A stretch of 64,000 nucleotides of DNA, taken from positions 7,082,501 to 7,146,500 of the forward strand of contig NZ_CP012673.1 in the NCBI RefSeq assembly GCF_002950945.1. Direction: 5' to 3'. Shown here in pieces: positions 40,874-49,529 of this stretch. Position 1 is the stretch's first letter. Each line of letters begins with the position of its first letter. Source of the stretch: Sorangium cellulosum. GTDB taxonomy: Bacteria; Myxococcota_A; Polyangia; Polyangiales; Polyangiaceae. A model generated the notes under the pieces. The model was not told the origin of the DNA and made no database searches. It saw only the letters and a program-made list of their open reading frames with translations. The translations under genes were made by a program, and so were the position numbers.

Positions 40874-42810
40874 AGGTCTTGGAGGAGTGGGCCGAGTGCG
40901 GTCGGTGTGACCGCTCGGAGCGACGGCTCGGCGTCTTCGCGCCGAGGTGGTCGAAACGGGTGCGGGTCGTGATGCTCTCGATCGCCGCACCACGGAGCAC
41001 GCAGCTGGCCGGCGTCGCGCCGCCGCCGGTTCTTCGCGAGCTCGAGGTGATCCGCGATGCGCTCGGCCTCGGGCCTGACGAGTGCATCGCCGACAGCCTC
41101 GTCGCATGCGGGCTGGGGGCGGAGCCCACGGCGCATGAAGTCGCGGCGTGTGCGCAGCGCTTCCTCGAGCATGCGACCGACGAAGCCATTCCCGACGCAG
41201 TGATCCTGCGTGGATGGCCGGCCTACCACCTGGCACGAGCCGCCGGGCTGGTGGACTCTCACCCCGATCGCAGCGAAGGTCCCGAGCAGGAGACCGTCCA
41301 CTGGCGGCCGATCGGCGTCTCGCGCAGCGCCTCGATCATCATCCACGGGAGCGATAGGTACGCGCTCAAGCGCACGATCCGCCACCTCGCCGAGGTTCTC
41401 GGTCTGCCACGACGTCCGTTGCCACCTCATCCGTGCCCACGTCCGGGAGCGGAGCAAGAGCTTCTCCATGTGCTCGGCCGGCACACCGGCATGCGGCGCA
41501 AGGGGCACCGTGGCAAGTGGAACACCATCGCGGGCGTGGCGCTCAAGCCCTTGGAGGTGCGCGCCCACCTCAACGGCCGGTACTGGGTCGCCCCCTTCTC
41601 GCCGATGCATGAGTGGAGCTTCGTCGGTGTCGACATCGACAGGCACAACGCGGTGCAGGAGCTTCACTTCGAGAAGACCTTGGAGCGCGCCAGAAAGGCA
41701 CTGCCGAACGCGCTTGTCTTCCAGAGCGGCTCCTCCCACGGCGCCCACCTCTACGTCCACGTGCCCGACGGCTGGAAGTACAAGGACGCAGCGCTGGTCG
41801 TGCGCGCCTACTTCGCGTTCCTCGGCCTCCTCCGTAAGCGGGACAAGACGCACGACGGGCGGCTCGTCGTCACCGAGTTCGTCGAGGTGCCCGCACAGCC
41901 GCTCCGTCTCCCGTTCGGCCGTGGGAACAAGCTCTGGGCTGATACGCGGCCGATTGACGAGCAGCTCGATACCTTCCTTGCGTACGTGCGCGGCGCCGAC
42001 TTCCGTGCGTTCGAGCAGGCCAGGGCGCGTGTCTTCCGCGAGCTTGAACTCGAGGGAGAATGGACGGCGGCGAAGGCGGAGAAGATCAACGAATGGCTCC
42101 ACGAGGAGGAATTGCGCCACTTGAAGCGCGAGAAGCTTCCGTCGGACGATCCATGGACCGCGGTGCTCGACGAGCTACCGCCGTACCTTGCCAAGATCGC
42201 CACGATTGGATCTCCGTCATACGGCAGCCGAAGCCGGTGGACCCGCGAACTCATCCGCGCGCTCGCTGACCTACGACCGCGTGAGGAAGTCGAGCGGCTC
42301 ATGACCCACTGGGTCAGCGCGCGGCCCCACGTGAGCGAGGACATCGAGAACAACGTGGCACGGGCAGTGCGTCAAACGATGAAGTTCATCGCGTCGCACT
42401 ATCGCTCGCTCGGCGGCGTGCCGGAGCGCGTCTGGCGGGAGGTCGACGACGCCGTCCGCACCGCGTACGCGATGGCGGCGGACTCGGAGCCGGATAAACT
42501 TCGGGCGACCGCGCAGGGCGGGACGCTGCGCCTAGAGGACCTGCGCAAGACCGCGTTCTTCATCTTGCGACGGTTCTACGCCAAGAGGAAACGCACGCTC
42601 TCCTTCCACCACGACATGTACTTCCAGCGCTTCACCGGGACCAACACGTCACGACAGGTCAAGCTCTTCCTCACGGAGAGCGGCACCTGGCTCCGCTTCG
42701 GCCGGGGTGCCGTGCAGGGCACGCGCTCCGACGAGTTCATCCTCCGGGACGACCTCTGGCTGGCAGCCCCCAGCGAGCCGCTGCTCTATCCACTGCCCAG
42801 CGGGATCTGA
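40858..42810 (+). CDS. Uracil-DNA glycosylase-like / archaeo-eukaryotic primase fusion
   Basis: A 650-residue protein with two parts. Residues about 10-130 follow the family 4 UDG layout: a CGRC pair, VRVVMLSIAAPRSTQLAG, DECIADSLVACGL (the usual vYitNvvKCRP strand), then an HEVAACAQRFLEH helix and DAVILRGWPAYHLARAAG (the usual PkvivaLG strand). Residues about 225-370 form an AEP primase/PrimPol-like core with VDIDRH (metal Asp pair), SSHGAHLYVHV and QPLRLPFGRG. The C-terminal 250 residues are helical. The GTG start lies inside the polymerase gene. The catalytic residues of the UDG part are only partly recognisable, so activity is unsure. An element that primes its own DNA and checks for uracil or recognises damaged templates is one reading. 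Confidence 0.78.
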   Translation: MGRSLKVLEEWAECGRCDRSERRLGVFAPRWSKRVRVVMLSIAAPRSTQLAGVAPPPVLRELEVIRDALGLGPDECIADSLVACGLGAEPTAHEVAACAQRFLEHATDEAIPDAVILRGWPAYHLARAAGLVDSHPDRSEGPEQETVHWRPIGVSRSASIIIHGSDRYALKRTIRHLAEVLGLPRRPLPPHPCPRPGAEQELLHVLGRHTGMRRKGHRGKWNTIAGVALKPLEVRAHLNGRYWVAPFSPMHEWSFVGVDIDRHNAVQELHFEKTLERARKALPNALVFQSGSSHGAHLYVHVPDGWKYKDAALVVRAYFAFLGLLRKRDKTHDGRLVVTEFVEVPAQPLRLPFGRGNKLWADTRPIDEQLDTFLAYVRGADFRAFEQARARVFRELELEGEWTAAKAEKINEWLHEEELRHLKREKLPSDDPWTAVLDELPPYLAKIATIGSPSYGSRSRWTRELIRALADLRPREEVERLMTHWVSARPHVSEDIENNVARAVRQTMKFIASHYRSLGGVPERVWREVDDAVRTAYAMAADSEPDKLRATAQGGTLRLEDLRKTAFFILRRFYAKRKRTLSFHHDMYFQRFTGTNTSRQVKLFLTESGTWLRFGRGAVQGTRSDEFILRDDLWLAAPSEPLLYPLPSGI

Positions 42811-42930
42811 TCACGGTCGCTCCGCCGATCCTGTTCTCCCGTCCCATGAGCGCAAACCGCTTGTTTTCAAGACTTCCGTGAAGAGCACCACCGATTCTGA
42901 GACGAGCAAAGATCTAAAAGTCCCGGCGAA

Positions 42931-43047
42931 CGGGTGGGGGTGGTGCTGGCTGGTGCGTTAGCGGCGGGCGGTCCAGGGGGTGGGTGACGGGGTGGAGTGG
43001 AGGGGTGGGGGTGGATGGGTGGGTGGAGGGGGGAGCCCGGGGGGGCT
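42931..43047 (+). repeat. G-rich tract with many G runs
   Basis: Over about 117 bases the plus strand has at least ten runs of three or more G, ending in runs of six and seven. Such DNA can form G-quadruplexes. It lies in a 486-bp gap without a gene between the primase and the next ORF. Confidence 0.75.
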
Positions 43048-43296
43048 TTTCCGTTTGCTCGGCTCAGAATCAGGGTCGGCCTCGACGAAAGTCTATGGAT
43101 CAAGGGGTTTCCGCACGGAAGCGATCCCTTGAGCCCTCCGAAGCGGCGACTCCCGCCCGAGGTTCACGCCGGCATCTTCGTGTCGAGGTAGTTGTTCGGG
43201 CGGACTTTGACAGACTTCCGGCGAGATGATGTTCCGGGTTGAGACGAGAAGACGCACAAGGTCAACTTGAGCCGGAATTGTTGTTGTGGGCGGACT

Positions 43297-44094
43297 GTGA
43301 AGCACTACGCTGCGCGCCTTGGTGATCGCATGGAAGAACAAGGTGAACGAGTCGCTCTCGAAGCCGCTGAGCTCGTGGAGAACGCCGTCGGCATCCCGGA
43401 GCATCACTACGGCTTGGACGGGAAACCCTTGCGGCTACTCGACGGGGACTACTGCATCTCCGACCCCGCCGATTGGACCGAGGACGACTGGCAGGAGTAC
43501 GATCCCGTCGCGTCGGCTCGGCTCGCTCAGCGGACGGTCGTGCAGTTCAGCCGGCACCACTACCGCGTGAGCCCCGAGCAGCTCGCCGAGAGACGGCGGA
43601 GGTGGGATGCGAAGCGCGCCGAACGGGCCCGCGACGAGTCCGCTCGTGCACGGAGCGATCGGGAGTGCCGCTTCCGTCCTGAACCGACGCCAGCCCCGCG
43701 TCCTCGAGCGGTCCGGCCCCGACGCTCGCCGACGCGGTCGCACGCGACCGCTGATCCGGCACCCCCACCAGAGCCAGCCCTGGCACCCACCGCGACCGCC
43801 GCGGTGAGCGACCCCGGTCCTGCGGGACAACCTCCGCGCGCTGTCGCGGTTCTCGCTCGTCCGACGAAATCTTCTGATCAAAGCCCCCCCGGATCTCGTA
43901 AAGGCTCCTCCGATTGCATGGCAGGCACATCGCAGGCGCTGCAGCCGGATGCTGGCGGACGCCCGTCTTCGGCCCCGCGTAAGTCGCCGCACTCGGGTCC
44001 GAGGCCCCCCCTCGATCAACGCCTGCGCCCGTTCGTGAACGAGCTCGCGGATCTCCTGCTCACCGACCTCTTGAAGTATCCTCCGAAGCCATGA
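43297..44094 (+). CDS. Unknown protein coupled to the serine recombinase
   Basis: The stop overlaps the recombinase ATG (ATGA at 44091-44094), so both are translated together. The first 110 residues are helical and charged (LEAAELVENAVGIPEHHY, DPADWTEDDWQEYDP, EQLAERRRRWDAKRAERAR). The middle is Pro/Ala/Arg-rich and disordered, and the last 25 residues form a helix (RPFVNELADLLLTDLL). The GTG at 43297 and the ATG at 43330 are both possible starts, and neither has a good ribosome binding site. Its place next to the recombinase makes it a candidate directionality factor or accessory protein, by context only. Confidence 0.6.
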   Translation: MKHYAARLGDRMEEQGERVALEAAELVENAVGIPEHHYGLDGKPLRLLDGDYCISDPADWTEDDWQEYDPVASARLAQRTVVQFSRHHYRVSPEQLAERRRRWDAKRAERARDESARARSDRECRFRPEPTPAPRPRAVRPRRSPTRSHATADPAPPPEPALAPTATAAVSDPGPAGQPPRAVAVLARPTKSSDQSPPGSRKGSSDCMAGTSQALQPDAGGRPSSAPRKSPHSGPRPPLDQRLRPFVNELADLLLTDLLKYPPKP

Positions 44095-45746
44095 AGCTCT
44101 ACGACCTACGCTGTGCCCTCTATGCTCGCCGCAGTAAGGAAGAGCACCAAGCCGCCTCGATCGACGTGCAGACGGGGGAGGGCTCGCGCTACATCGCCGA
44201 GCAGGGCGGGACGCTCGCCCCCGAACACATCTTCGTCGACGCCGATCACGGTCGCGCCGAGTTCAAGAAGAGGCCCGGCTTGATCGCACTGCTCAACGCA
44301 GCCGAGAGCCAGGCCTTCGACGCCGTCGTCGTGCGCGACGAGTCGCGCCTGGGCGGCGACACCAACCGGACGTCGCTCCTCATCCAAGAGCTCCTCGATG
44401 CTGGCGTCCGGCTCGTCTACTACTTCACGAACGAAGAGGTGAAGATCGACGGCGCCTTCGACAAGCTCTTGATCAACGTGCGCAACTTCGCCTCCGAGCT
44501 CGAGCGGGAGAAGATCAGCCAGAGGACGCATGAGCACCTGCTCACGAAGGCACGGCGCGGCCTCAACGTTGGTGGCCGAGTCTACGGCTACAACAACATG
44601 GAGGTGAAGAACGGCGACCAGCGCGTGCGCGTCGAGTACAGAATCAACGAGGAGCAGTCCGAGATCATCCGGGAGATCTTTCGCCGGTACGCTCAGGGTG
44701 AAGGGCTGCGGACGATCGTGAAGGACTTCAACGCACGCCGCGTGCCGCCGCCGCGCGCCGGCAAGCGAGGCACCGGTTCGTGGTCGACCTCTGCCATCTG
44801 GTCGATGCTCCGGCGGGAGCGCTACCGCGGCATCCTCATCTGGAACACCTGCGAGAAGACATACAAGGGCGGAACAAAGGTGCGGATCCGCCGCGATCCC
44901 AGCGAGTGGGTCCGTACCGAGGCGCCCGACCTGCGCATTATTGACGATGAGCTCTGGTTCGCGGCGCAGGCTCAGATGCGTCGGGTTGTTCGCTCCGAAG
45001 GCACGAAGAAGGGCGGGCGCCCTCCGCGGCACCTGCTTTCCGGCTTCGCACGATGCAGCCAGTGCGGCGGGCCGATCACCGTGACGAACGGCAAGAGCAG
45101 CTACGAGCCGATCAAGGTGTATGCCTGCTCGTACAGCCGGGACCGCGGGAAGACGGTCTGCGCGAACACGCTCCGGCGCCCCGTCGACGCCGTGAACCAA
45201 GCCCTGATTGACTGGATCAAGAGCAATGTCCTCTCAGAGGAGCTCATCCTGGAGGTACTCAAGCAGCTCCGCCAACGACTCGCTGAGCGGGCGAAGACGA
45301 CGACCTCCGACGTCCCCCAGCTCGAGAAGGAGGCAACGCGGCTCCGGACGGAGATTGACCGCTTGGTGCTCGCCCTCGCCAGCACCGACCAGAAGCCAGA
45401 GGCGCTCGTGCGCGCCATCGCTGAACGCCAGGAGCAGCTCTCCGCACTCGACGCCCGCCTCCGGGCATCGAAGGCAGCCCCCCAGGCCATCCAGCTCGAG
45501 GCGCGCCGCATGGAGGCCGATGCGAAGAAGCGCATCGCCGACCTCCGGGCGATGCTGGACCGCAACCCGGAGGAGGCCCGGAAGGTCATGGGCACCCTCT
45601 TCGAGACCTCCCTGACCGTCGCCCCCATCGAGACCGCCGAGGGGAAGCGCTTCTGGATCGAGGGCGCCGCGGTGATCGGCCGGATCCTCGCGACCGATGC
45701 TGGATGTCTTAATTCAGCGTCCCCAGCGGGATTCGAACCCGCGTAG
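44091..45746 (+). CDS. Large serine recombinase (integrase of the element)
   Basis: A 551-residue large serine recombinase. The resolvase domain begins with ALYARRSKEE, where the Ser is the nucleophile, and has RDESRLGGD and the active-site arginines. A recombinase domain (SEIIREIFRRYAQGEGLRTI, GSWSTSAIWSMLRRERYRG), a zinc ribbon (CSQCGGPIT and CSYSRDRGKTVC) and a C-terminal coiled coil (about 400-500) follow. Its last residues, SPAGFEPA, are encoded by the antisense of the tRNA-Glu 3' end, so the normal C-terminus in the circular form would differ. This shows the gene lies at the very end of the integrated element. Large serine recombinases integrate without host factors and need a directionality factor to excise. 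Confidence 0.93.
   Translation: MKLYDLRCALYARRSKEEHQAASIDVQTGEGSRYIAEQGGTLAPEHIFVDADHGRAEFKKRPGLIALLNAAESQAFDAVVVRDESRLGGDTNRTSLLIQELLDAGVRLVYYFTNEEVKIDGAFDKLLINVRNFASELEREKISQRTHEHLLTKARRGLNVGGRVYGYNNMEVKNGDQRVRVEYRINEEQSEIIREIFRRYAQGEGLRTIVKDFNARRVPPPRAGKRGTGSWSTSAIWSMLRRERYRGILIWNTCEKTYKGGTKVRIRRDPSEWVRTEAPDLRIIDDELWFAAQAQMRRVVRSEGTKKGGRPPRHLLSGFARCSQCGGPITVTNGKSSYEPIKVYACSYSRDRGKTVCANTLRRPVDAVNQALIDWIKSNVLSEELILEVLKQLRQRLAERAKTTTSDVPQLEKEATRLRTEIDRLVLALASTDQKPEALVRAIAERQEQLSALDARLRASKAAPQAIQLEARRMEADAKKRIADLRAMLDRNPEEARKVMGTLFETSLTVAPIETAEGKRFWIEGAAVIGRILATDAGCLNSASPAGFEPA
45718..45746. other. Probable attachment-site half (attR) at the tRNA-Glu 3' end
   Basis: The recombinase reading frame runs straight into the 3' part of the tRNA-Glu gene, so the integration crossover most likely lies here. 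The matching direct repeat at the other end is not in this window. Confidence 0.5.
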
Positions 45747-45792
45747 CAGCCTTGAAAGGGCTGAGTCCTGGGCCGGGCTAGACGATGGGGAC
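45718..45792 (-). tRNA. tRNA-Glu (anticodon UUC)
   Basis: On the minus strand the 75-base sequence starts GTCCCCATCG and ends TGGGGACG. The acceptor arms GTCCCCA/TGGGGAC pair fully. The anticodon stem CAGCC/GGCTG holds the loop CTTTCAA with anticodon TTC, and the T arm is GCGGGTTCGAATCCCGC. It closely resembles E. coli tRNA-Glu. CCA is not encoded. Its 3' end overlaps the recombinase gene. Confidence 0.93.
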
Positions 45793-46192
45793 CGGCGATG
45801 CGGCGCGGAAAGCTAGCGTCCGTCGCCGAGCAATGCAAGCCCTTACCACCTGTCGAGCGGACGTCGCCGCGGGTTCTCCTGAGCTCGCTGGCTCCGAGGC
45901 ATGCTTTCCGCTGCGGGTCCGCTGCATGCCCCCACTCCGCCCACGCGCCCGGGTGCCCACCGCTCCTGCTTGCGCTCACGTGGCCCGGCTCCTCCCCGCG
46001 CCAGACTCGGCCGCCTCCTCCGGCGGGCGCGCCTTCACTCATCCCCGGGTGCACCGAAACCCGCTGGACGGCCGCCGCTGATTCGGGCAACCATGCCACA
46101 CTTCCTCCGACGCGCCGACCAGGCCCGAGACCGCCCGCATGCCTCCGTCCCCGGCGCCGCGAGCCTGTTCCTCCCCTCGCCCCGGAAGGTTC
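45793..46192. other. Chromosomal junction stretch without a clear gene
   Basis: Between the tRNA 5' end and the TonB receptor gene. It should contain the tRNA promoter (minus strand) and that of the haem-uptake operon. Frames are open in this GC-rich DNA, but none has a protein-like pattern. No Fur-like box is evident by eye. Confidence 0.35.
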
Positions 46193-48316
46193 ATGCCCCG
46201 CGGTCAGCGCCTTGCGCGCCGCGTGGTGCTCGCCCGCTGCCTCCTGCTCGCGGCGCTCTTCTCCTCCTCCTCGCCGCGCCCCGCGCTCGCGCAGCCCTCT
46301 CCGCCCCCGCAGCTCCCTCCGGCCGCAACGCCCTCTCCTCCCTCTCCCCCCGCCGCTCCCCCGCTCGAGGTCGTCGTCACCGGCACGCGCACCCCCGAGA
46401 GCACCCAGCGCGCCACCGTGCGCACGCGCGTCGTCACCCGCGAGGAGGCCGAGCGCCGCGGCGCGACCAACGTCGGCGAGGCGCTCGACGGAGAGCTCGG
46501 CGTCCAGGTGAACCCGAGCGCCTACGGCTCGCTCGGCAACCCGAGCGCCATCCAGATCCAGGGCTTCGACCTCCAGCGCGTGCTCGTCCTCGAGGACGGC
46601 GAGCGCGTCATCGGCGACGCCGGCGGCGCCATCGACCTCTCGTCCCTCCCGCTCGGCGACGTGTCCCGCATCGAGCTCGTCACCGGCCCGACGAGCTCGC
46701 TCTACGGCACGAGCGCCATCGGCGGCGTCGTCAACGTCCTCTCCGCCCCGCCCGCGCACCCCGGCGGCAGCGCACACGTGCGCCTCGAAGGCCGCTCCCG
46801 CGCGGGCATCCTCCTGCAGGGCTCCGGCGCCTACCGCGGCGAATCCGCCTGGGCCAGCGCCCACGCCTCGTTCCAGCGCGGCGACGCCGTCGCGCTCGAC
46901 CCGGACGACCCCACGACCGCGCTCCCCGAGCGCTCGCAGCGGCTCATCGGCCTGCGCGCCGGCGCCTCGCTCGGCCGCGGCGTCGAGCTCCGGCTGCGCG
47001 GGCGGTGGATCCACGACGCGCAGGACGGCATCGAGACGCGCTCCTTCCCGGCGACCGCCACGGGCGCCCCCCGCCGCTTCATCTACGACCTGCCCGAGGT
47101 GACCGACCGGTTCACCCTCCACCTCGTCGAGACGATCGATCTCGGCCAGGGCTCGAGCCTGCGCTTCGCCGCCGGCCGCCAGTGGGCGCTCCGGACCAGC
47201 GACCGCCGCCCGCGCGGCTCGCCCGAGCGGGACCTCCGCGATCGCTCCGGTGTCCTCCAGAGCTTCGAGACCATCACCACCCTCGCCGAGGGCCAGCGCA
47301 CCTGGGTCGCCGGCGCGCGCTTCGAGATCGAGACGCTGGAGCAGCGGCACAAGACCACGAGCGTCTCGCAGATCGACACCGCGCAGGGCGATGCCGCCGA
47401 GGTGCCCTGGACCAAGCTCGGGACGGCGTCGCTCTACGGCCAGCTCGCGTGGAAGCTCGGCGACGCGCTCACCTTCATGCCGGGCGTGCGCGGCGAGCTC
47501 CACCTCGCCCACGGCGGCGCCGTCGCGCCGCGGCTCGCGCTCGCGTACCGGCCCGCGCCGACCCTCACGCTGCGCGCCTCCGGCGGGCAGGGCTTCCGCG
47601 CGCCCAGCGCCAAGGAGATCGGCTTCTCCTTCGACCACGCCTACCTCGGTTACGTCGTCGTCGGCAACCCGTCGCTCGTCCCCGAGACGTCCTGGGGCGT
47701 GAACGCCGACGCCACGCTGAGCCCCGACGACCGGATCACCCTCCGTGCCGGCGGCTTCGTCAACTGGGTCAAGGACCTCATCGACATCAGCCTCGATCCG
47801 ATCCGGTCGTCCGACGGCGTCGATACGTACGAGTACGTCAACATCGGTCGGGCGCGGACCGCCGGCGTCGAGGCGTCGGCGACGTTCCGCCCCGCCCCGT
47901 GGCTGCGCGCCGAGGTCGGCTACGCCTACCTCTGGACGCGCGACGACACGAACGATCAGCCGCTCAGCAGCAAGCCGCCGCACACCGTCCAGGCGTCGAT
48001 CCGCGCCGATCTGCCCTGGAAGTTCGAGCTCGTCACCCGGTTCCGGGGCGTCGCGAGCACGTTCGTCGGCGTCGACGAGCCGACCGCCGCCGGCGGCCCG
48101 CCGCGCGCGCTGCGGGCGCGGGGCTTCAGCACGATCGACGCGCGGCTCGCGCGCCCGCTCTGGCCCTCGTCGCAGGTGTACCTCGGCGTCAGAAACGTGC
48201 TCGGCGTGCAGAAGGAGCTCGACCGCTCCGACGATGCGCAACCGGATCAACGACCCCTCGAGGGCCGCACCCTCTATCTCGGCGTCGCCGCCGAGTTACC
48301 CTGGGAGGACTCATGA
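46193..48316 (+). CDS. TonB-dependent outer-membrane receptor (HmuR-like)
   Basis: The 707-residue protein has a signal peptide (LLLAALFSSSSPRPALAQ), a Pro-rich linker, a TonB box region LEVVVTGTRTPE, a plug domain (NVGEALDGELGVQV, GPTSSLYGTSAIGGVVNV) and a C-terminal barrel ending in NVLGVQKEL...LYLGVAAELPW. GGAAGG precedes the ATG. Its stop overlaps the HmuY-like lipoprotein gene (ATGA), so the pair probably imports haem or another iron compound, energised by TonB from elsewhere. Barrel motifs such as GFRAPSAKEIGF fit haem/cobalamin/siderophore receptors. Iron control is likely but no operator is visible. Confidence 0.9.
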   Translation: MPRGQRLARRVVLARCLLLAALFSSSSPRPALAQPSPPPQLPPAATPSPPSPPAAPPLEVVVTGTRTPESTQRATVRTRVVTREEAERRGATNVGEALDGELGVQVNPSAYGSLGNPSAIQIQGFDLQRVLVLEDGERVIGDAGGAIDLSSLPLGDVSRIELVTGPTSSLYGTSAIGGVVNVLSAPPAHPGGSAHVRLEGRSRAGILLQGSGAYRGESAWASAHASFQRGDAVALDPDDPTTALPERSQRLIGLRAGASLGRGVELRLRGRWIHDAQDGIETRSFPATATGAPRRFIYDLPEVTDRFTLHLVETIDLGQGSSLRFAAGRQWALRTSDRRPRGSPERDLRDRSGVLQSFETITTLAEGQRTWVAGARFEIETLEQRHKTTSVSQIDTAQGDAAEVPWTKLGTASLYGQLAWKLGDALTFMPGVRGELHLAHGGAVAPRLALAYRPAPTLTLRASGGQGFRAPSAKEIGFSFDHAYLGYVVVGNPSLVPETSWGVNADATLSPDDRITLRAGGFVNWVKDLIDISLDPIRSSDGVDTYEYVNIGRARTAGVEASATFRPAPWLRAEVGYAYLWTRDDTNDQPLSSKPPHTVQASIRADLPWKFELVTRFRGVASTFVGVDEPTAAGGPPRALRARGFSTIDARLARPLWPSSQVYLGVRNVLGVQKELDRSDDAQPDQRPLEGRTLYLGVAAELPWEDS

Positions 48317-49407
48317 CCAGATGGGCAGTCGCCACAGCATTTCTCCTGCTCGCAGCGGGGTGCAGCGAGGAGGTCGGCCCGGGGACCTCGAGCGGCGGCG
48401 CGCCGACCAACGACGGCACGCGCCTCGAGGTCGACGTGCCCGCGTCCGGCCGCGTCTTCCTCCGGCTCGCCGAGCCGGAGGTCGTGGTCCCGGCCGGCGA
48501 CGGCGCGGAGTCGACCGACTGGGACCTCGCGTTCTCGGGCTACGACGTCCTGACGAACAGCGGCCTCAGCGGCCCGGGCGACGGCGGCGCCCTGCCGATC
48601 AGCCGCGAGGACTACGAGGCAGGCGAGCTGCCGGGCACCCCGTACCTCATCGCGGACGACGCCGGCGGCGCCTTCACGCGCTGGTACGCGTACGACAGCG
48701 CGGAGCACGTCATCTACAGCCGCTTCCATGTCCACGCCATCGAGCACGAAGGGCGCTACTGGAAGCTCCAGATCATCACCTTCTACGGCGAGGTGCAGGG
48801 GACGCCGGTGCGGGCGCTCTACCGCCTCCGCTACGCCGAGGTGCTCCCCGAGGGCCCGGGCCCGGCGGTGGACATCGAGGCCCTCGACGCGACCGCGGGC
48901 GGCATCGAGACGGACGACACGGCGCCGAGCGCGTGCCTCGACCTCGCGGGCAACCGGGAGCTCATGCTCACGCCCGCCGAGGCGAGCGCGTCGACCGCGT
49001 GGCACGTCTGCTTCCGCCGCTCGCTCATCACGGTCAACGGCGAGCTCGGCGGCCCCGGCAAAACGCGCGGCGCCGATCTCCACGACGCGGAGACGGCCGA
49101 CGAGGACAAGAACCTCGACGAGGTCATGCAGCGGACCGCCGCGTCCGAGGCAGCGCGGTTCGACGCGATCGGGTACGACACCCTCGCCGACCCTGCCGTC
49201 CCCTACCGCGGCGACCACATCGCGACCGCCTTCACCGGCAGGTGGCTCGAGCCCGGATCGAACCCTCCCGCCCCGGCGAAGGACGTCGCGTGGCTCATCC
49301 AGGGCGCAGACGGCCAGTCGCGCTTCGTCCTTGTCGTCGACGGGTTCGAGGGCGCGACGGCGTCATCGCCGGGGCGGGTGGCAATTCGCGTCAAGCAAGT
49401 GGAATGA
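48313..49407 (+). CDS. HmuY-like haem-binding lipoprotein
   Basis: A 364-residue lipoprotein with lipobox LLLAAGCSE. The core has TDWDLAFSGYDVLTNSGLSGPG, a Tyr-rich WYAYDSAEHVIYSRF and YWKLQIITFYGEV, the pattern of HmuY proteins, which take haem from host or environmental proteins and pass it to the TonB receptor. In Porphyromonas, hmuY lies next to hmuR, the same pairing as here. A GGGAGG site precedes the ATG, which overlaps the receptor stop. A second half of about 180 residues is longer than the usual HmuY and may hold another haem or protein-binding domain. Confidence 0.8.
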   Translation: MTRWAVATAFLLLAAGCSEEVGPGTSSGGAPTNDGTRLEVDVPASGRVFLRLAEPEVVVPAGDGAESTDWDLAFSGYDVLTNSGLSGPGDGGALPISREDYEAGELPGTPYLIADDAGGAFTRWYAYDSAEHVIYSRFHVHAIEHEGRYWKLQIITFYGEVQGTPVRALYRLRYAEVLPEGPGPAVDIEALDATAGGIETDDTAPSACLDLAGNRELMLTPAEASASTAWHVCFRRSLITVNGELGGPGKTRGADLHDAETADEDKNLDEVMQRTAASEAARFDAIGYDTLADPAVPYRGDHIATAFTGRWLEPGSNPPAPAKDVAWLIQGADGQSRFVLVVDGFEGATASSPGRVAIRVKQVE

Positions 49408-49529
49408 CGTCCACTCCCCCTCTTCTCGCGCGTCGCCGCCCCGGGGCGGCGCGGCGCGCGTGACATCGCGAGACCGCAGGATCATACTGCTGGCCCAGCG
49501 AAGGCTGACTTCAGGGAGCGTCAAGAAAC

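Noticed and set aside
44106..45200. A 364-codon minus-strand frame opposite the recombinase
   Set aside because: The plus strand carries an intact recombinase with catalytic and zinc-ribbon motifs; the minus frame is its shadow.
45101..48250. A 1,049-codon minus-strand frame across the recombinase end and TonB gene
   Set aside because: It crosses the tRNA gene and is antisense to two well-supported genes; its composition is that of a shadow frame.
45901..48312. N-terminal extension of the HmuY-like frame to 45901
   Set aside because: The extension is antisense-like Arg/His/Pro sequence overlapping the TonB receptor; the lipoprotein signal starts at 48313.
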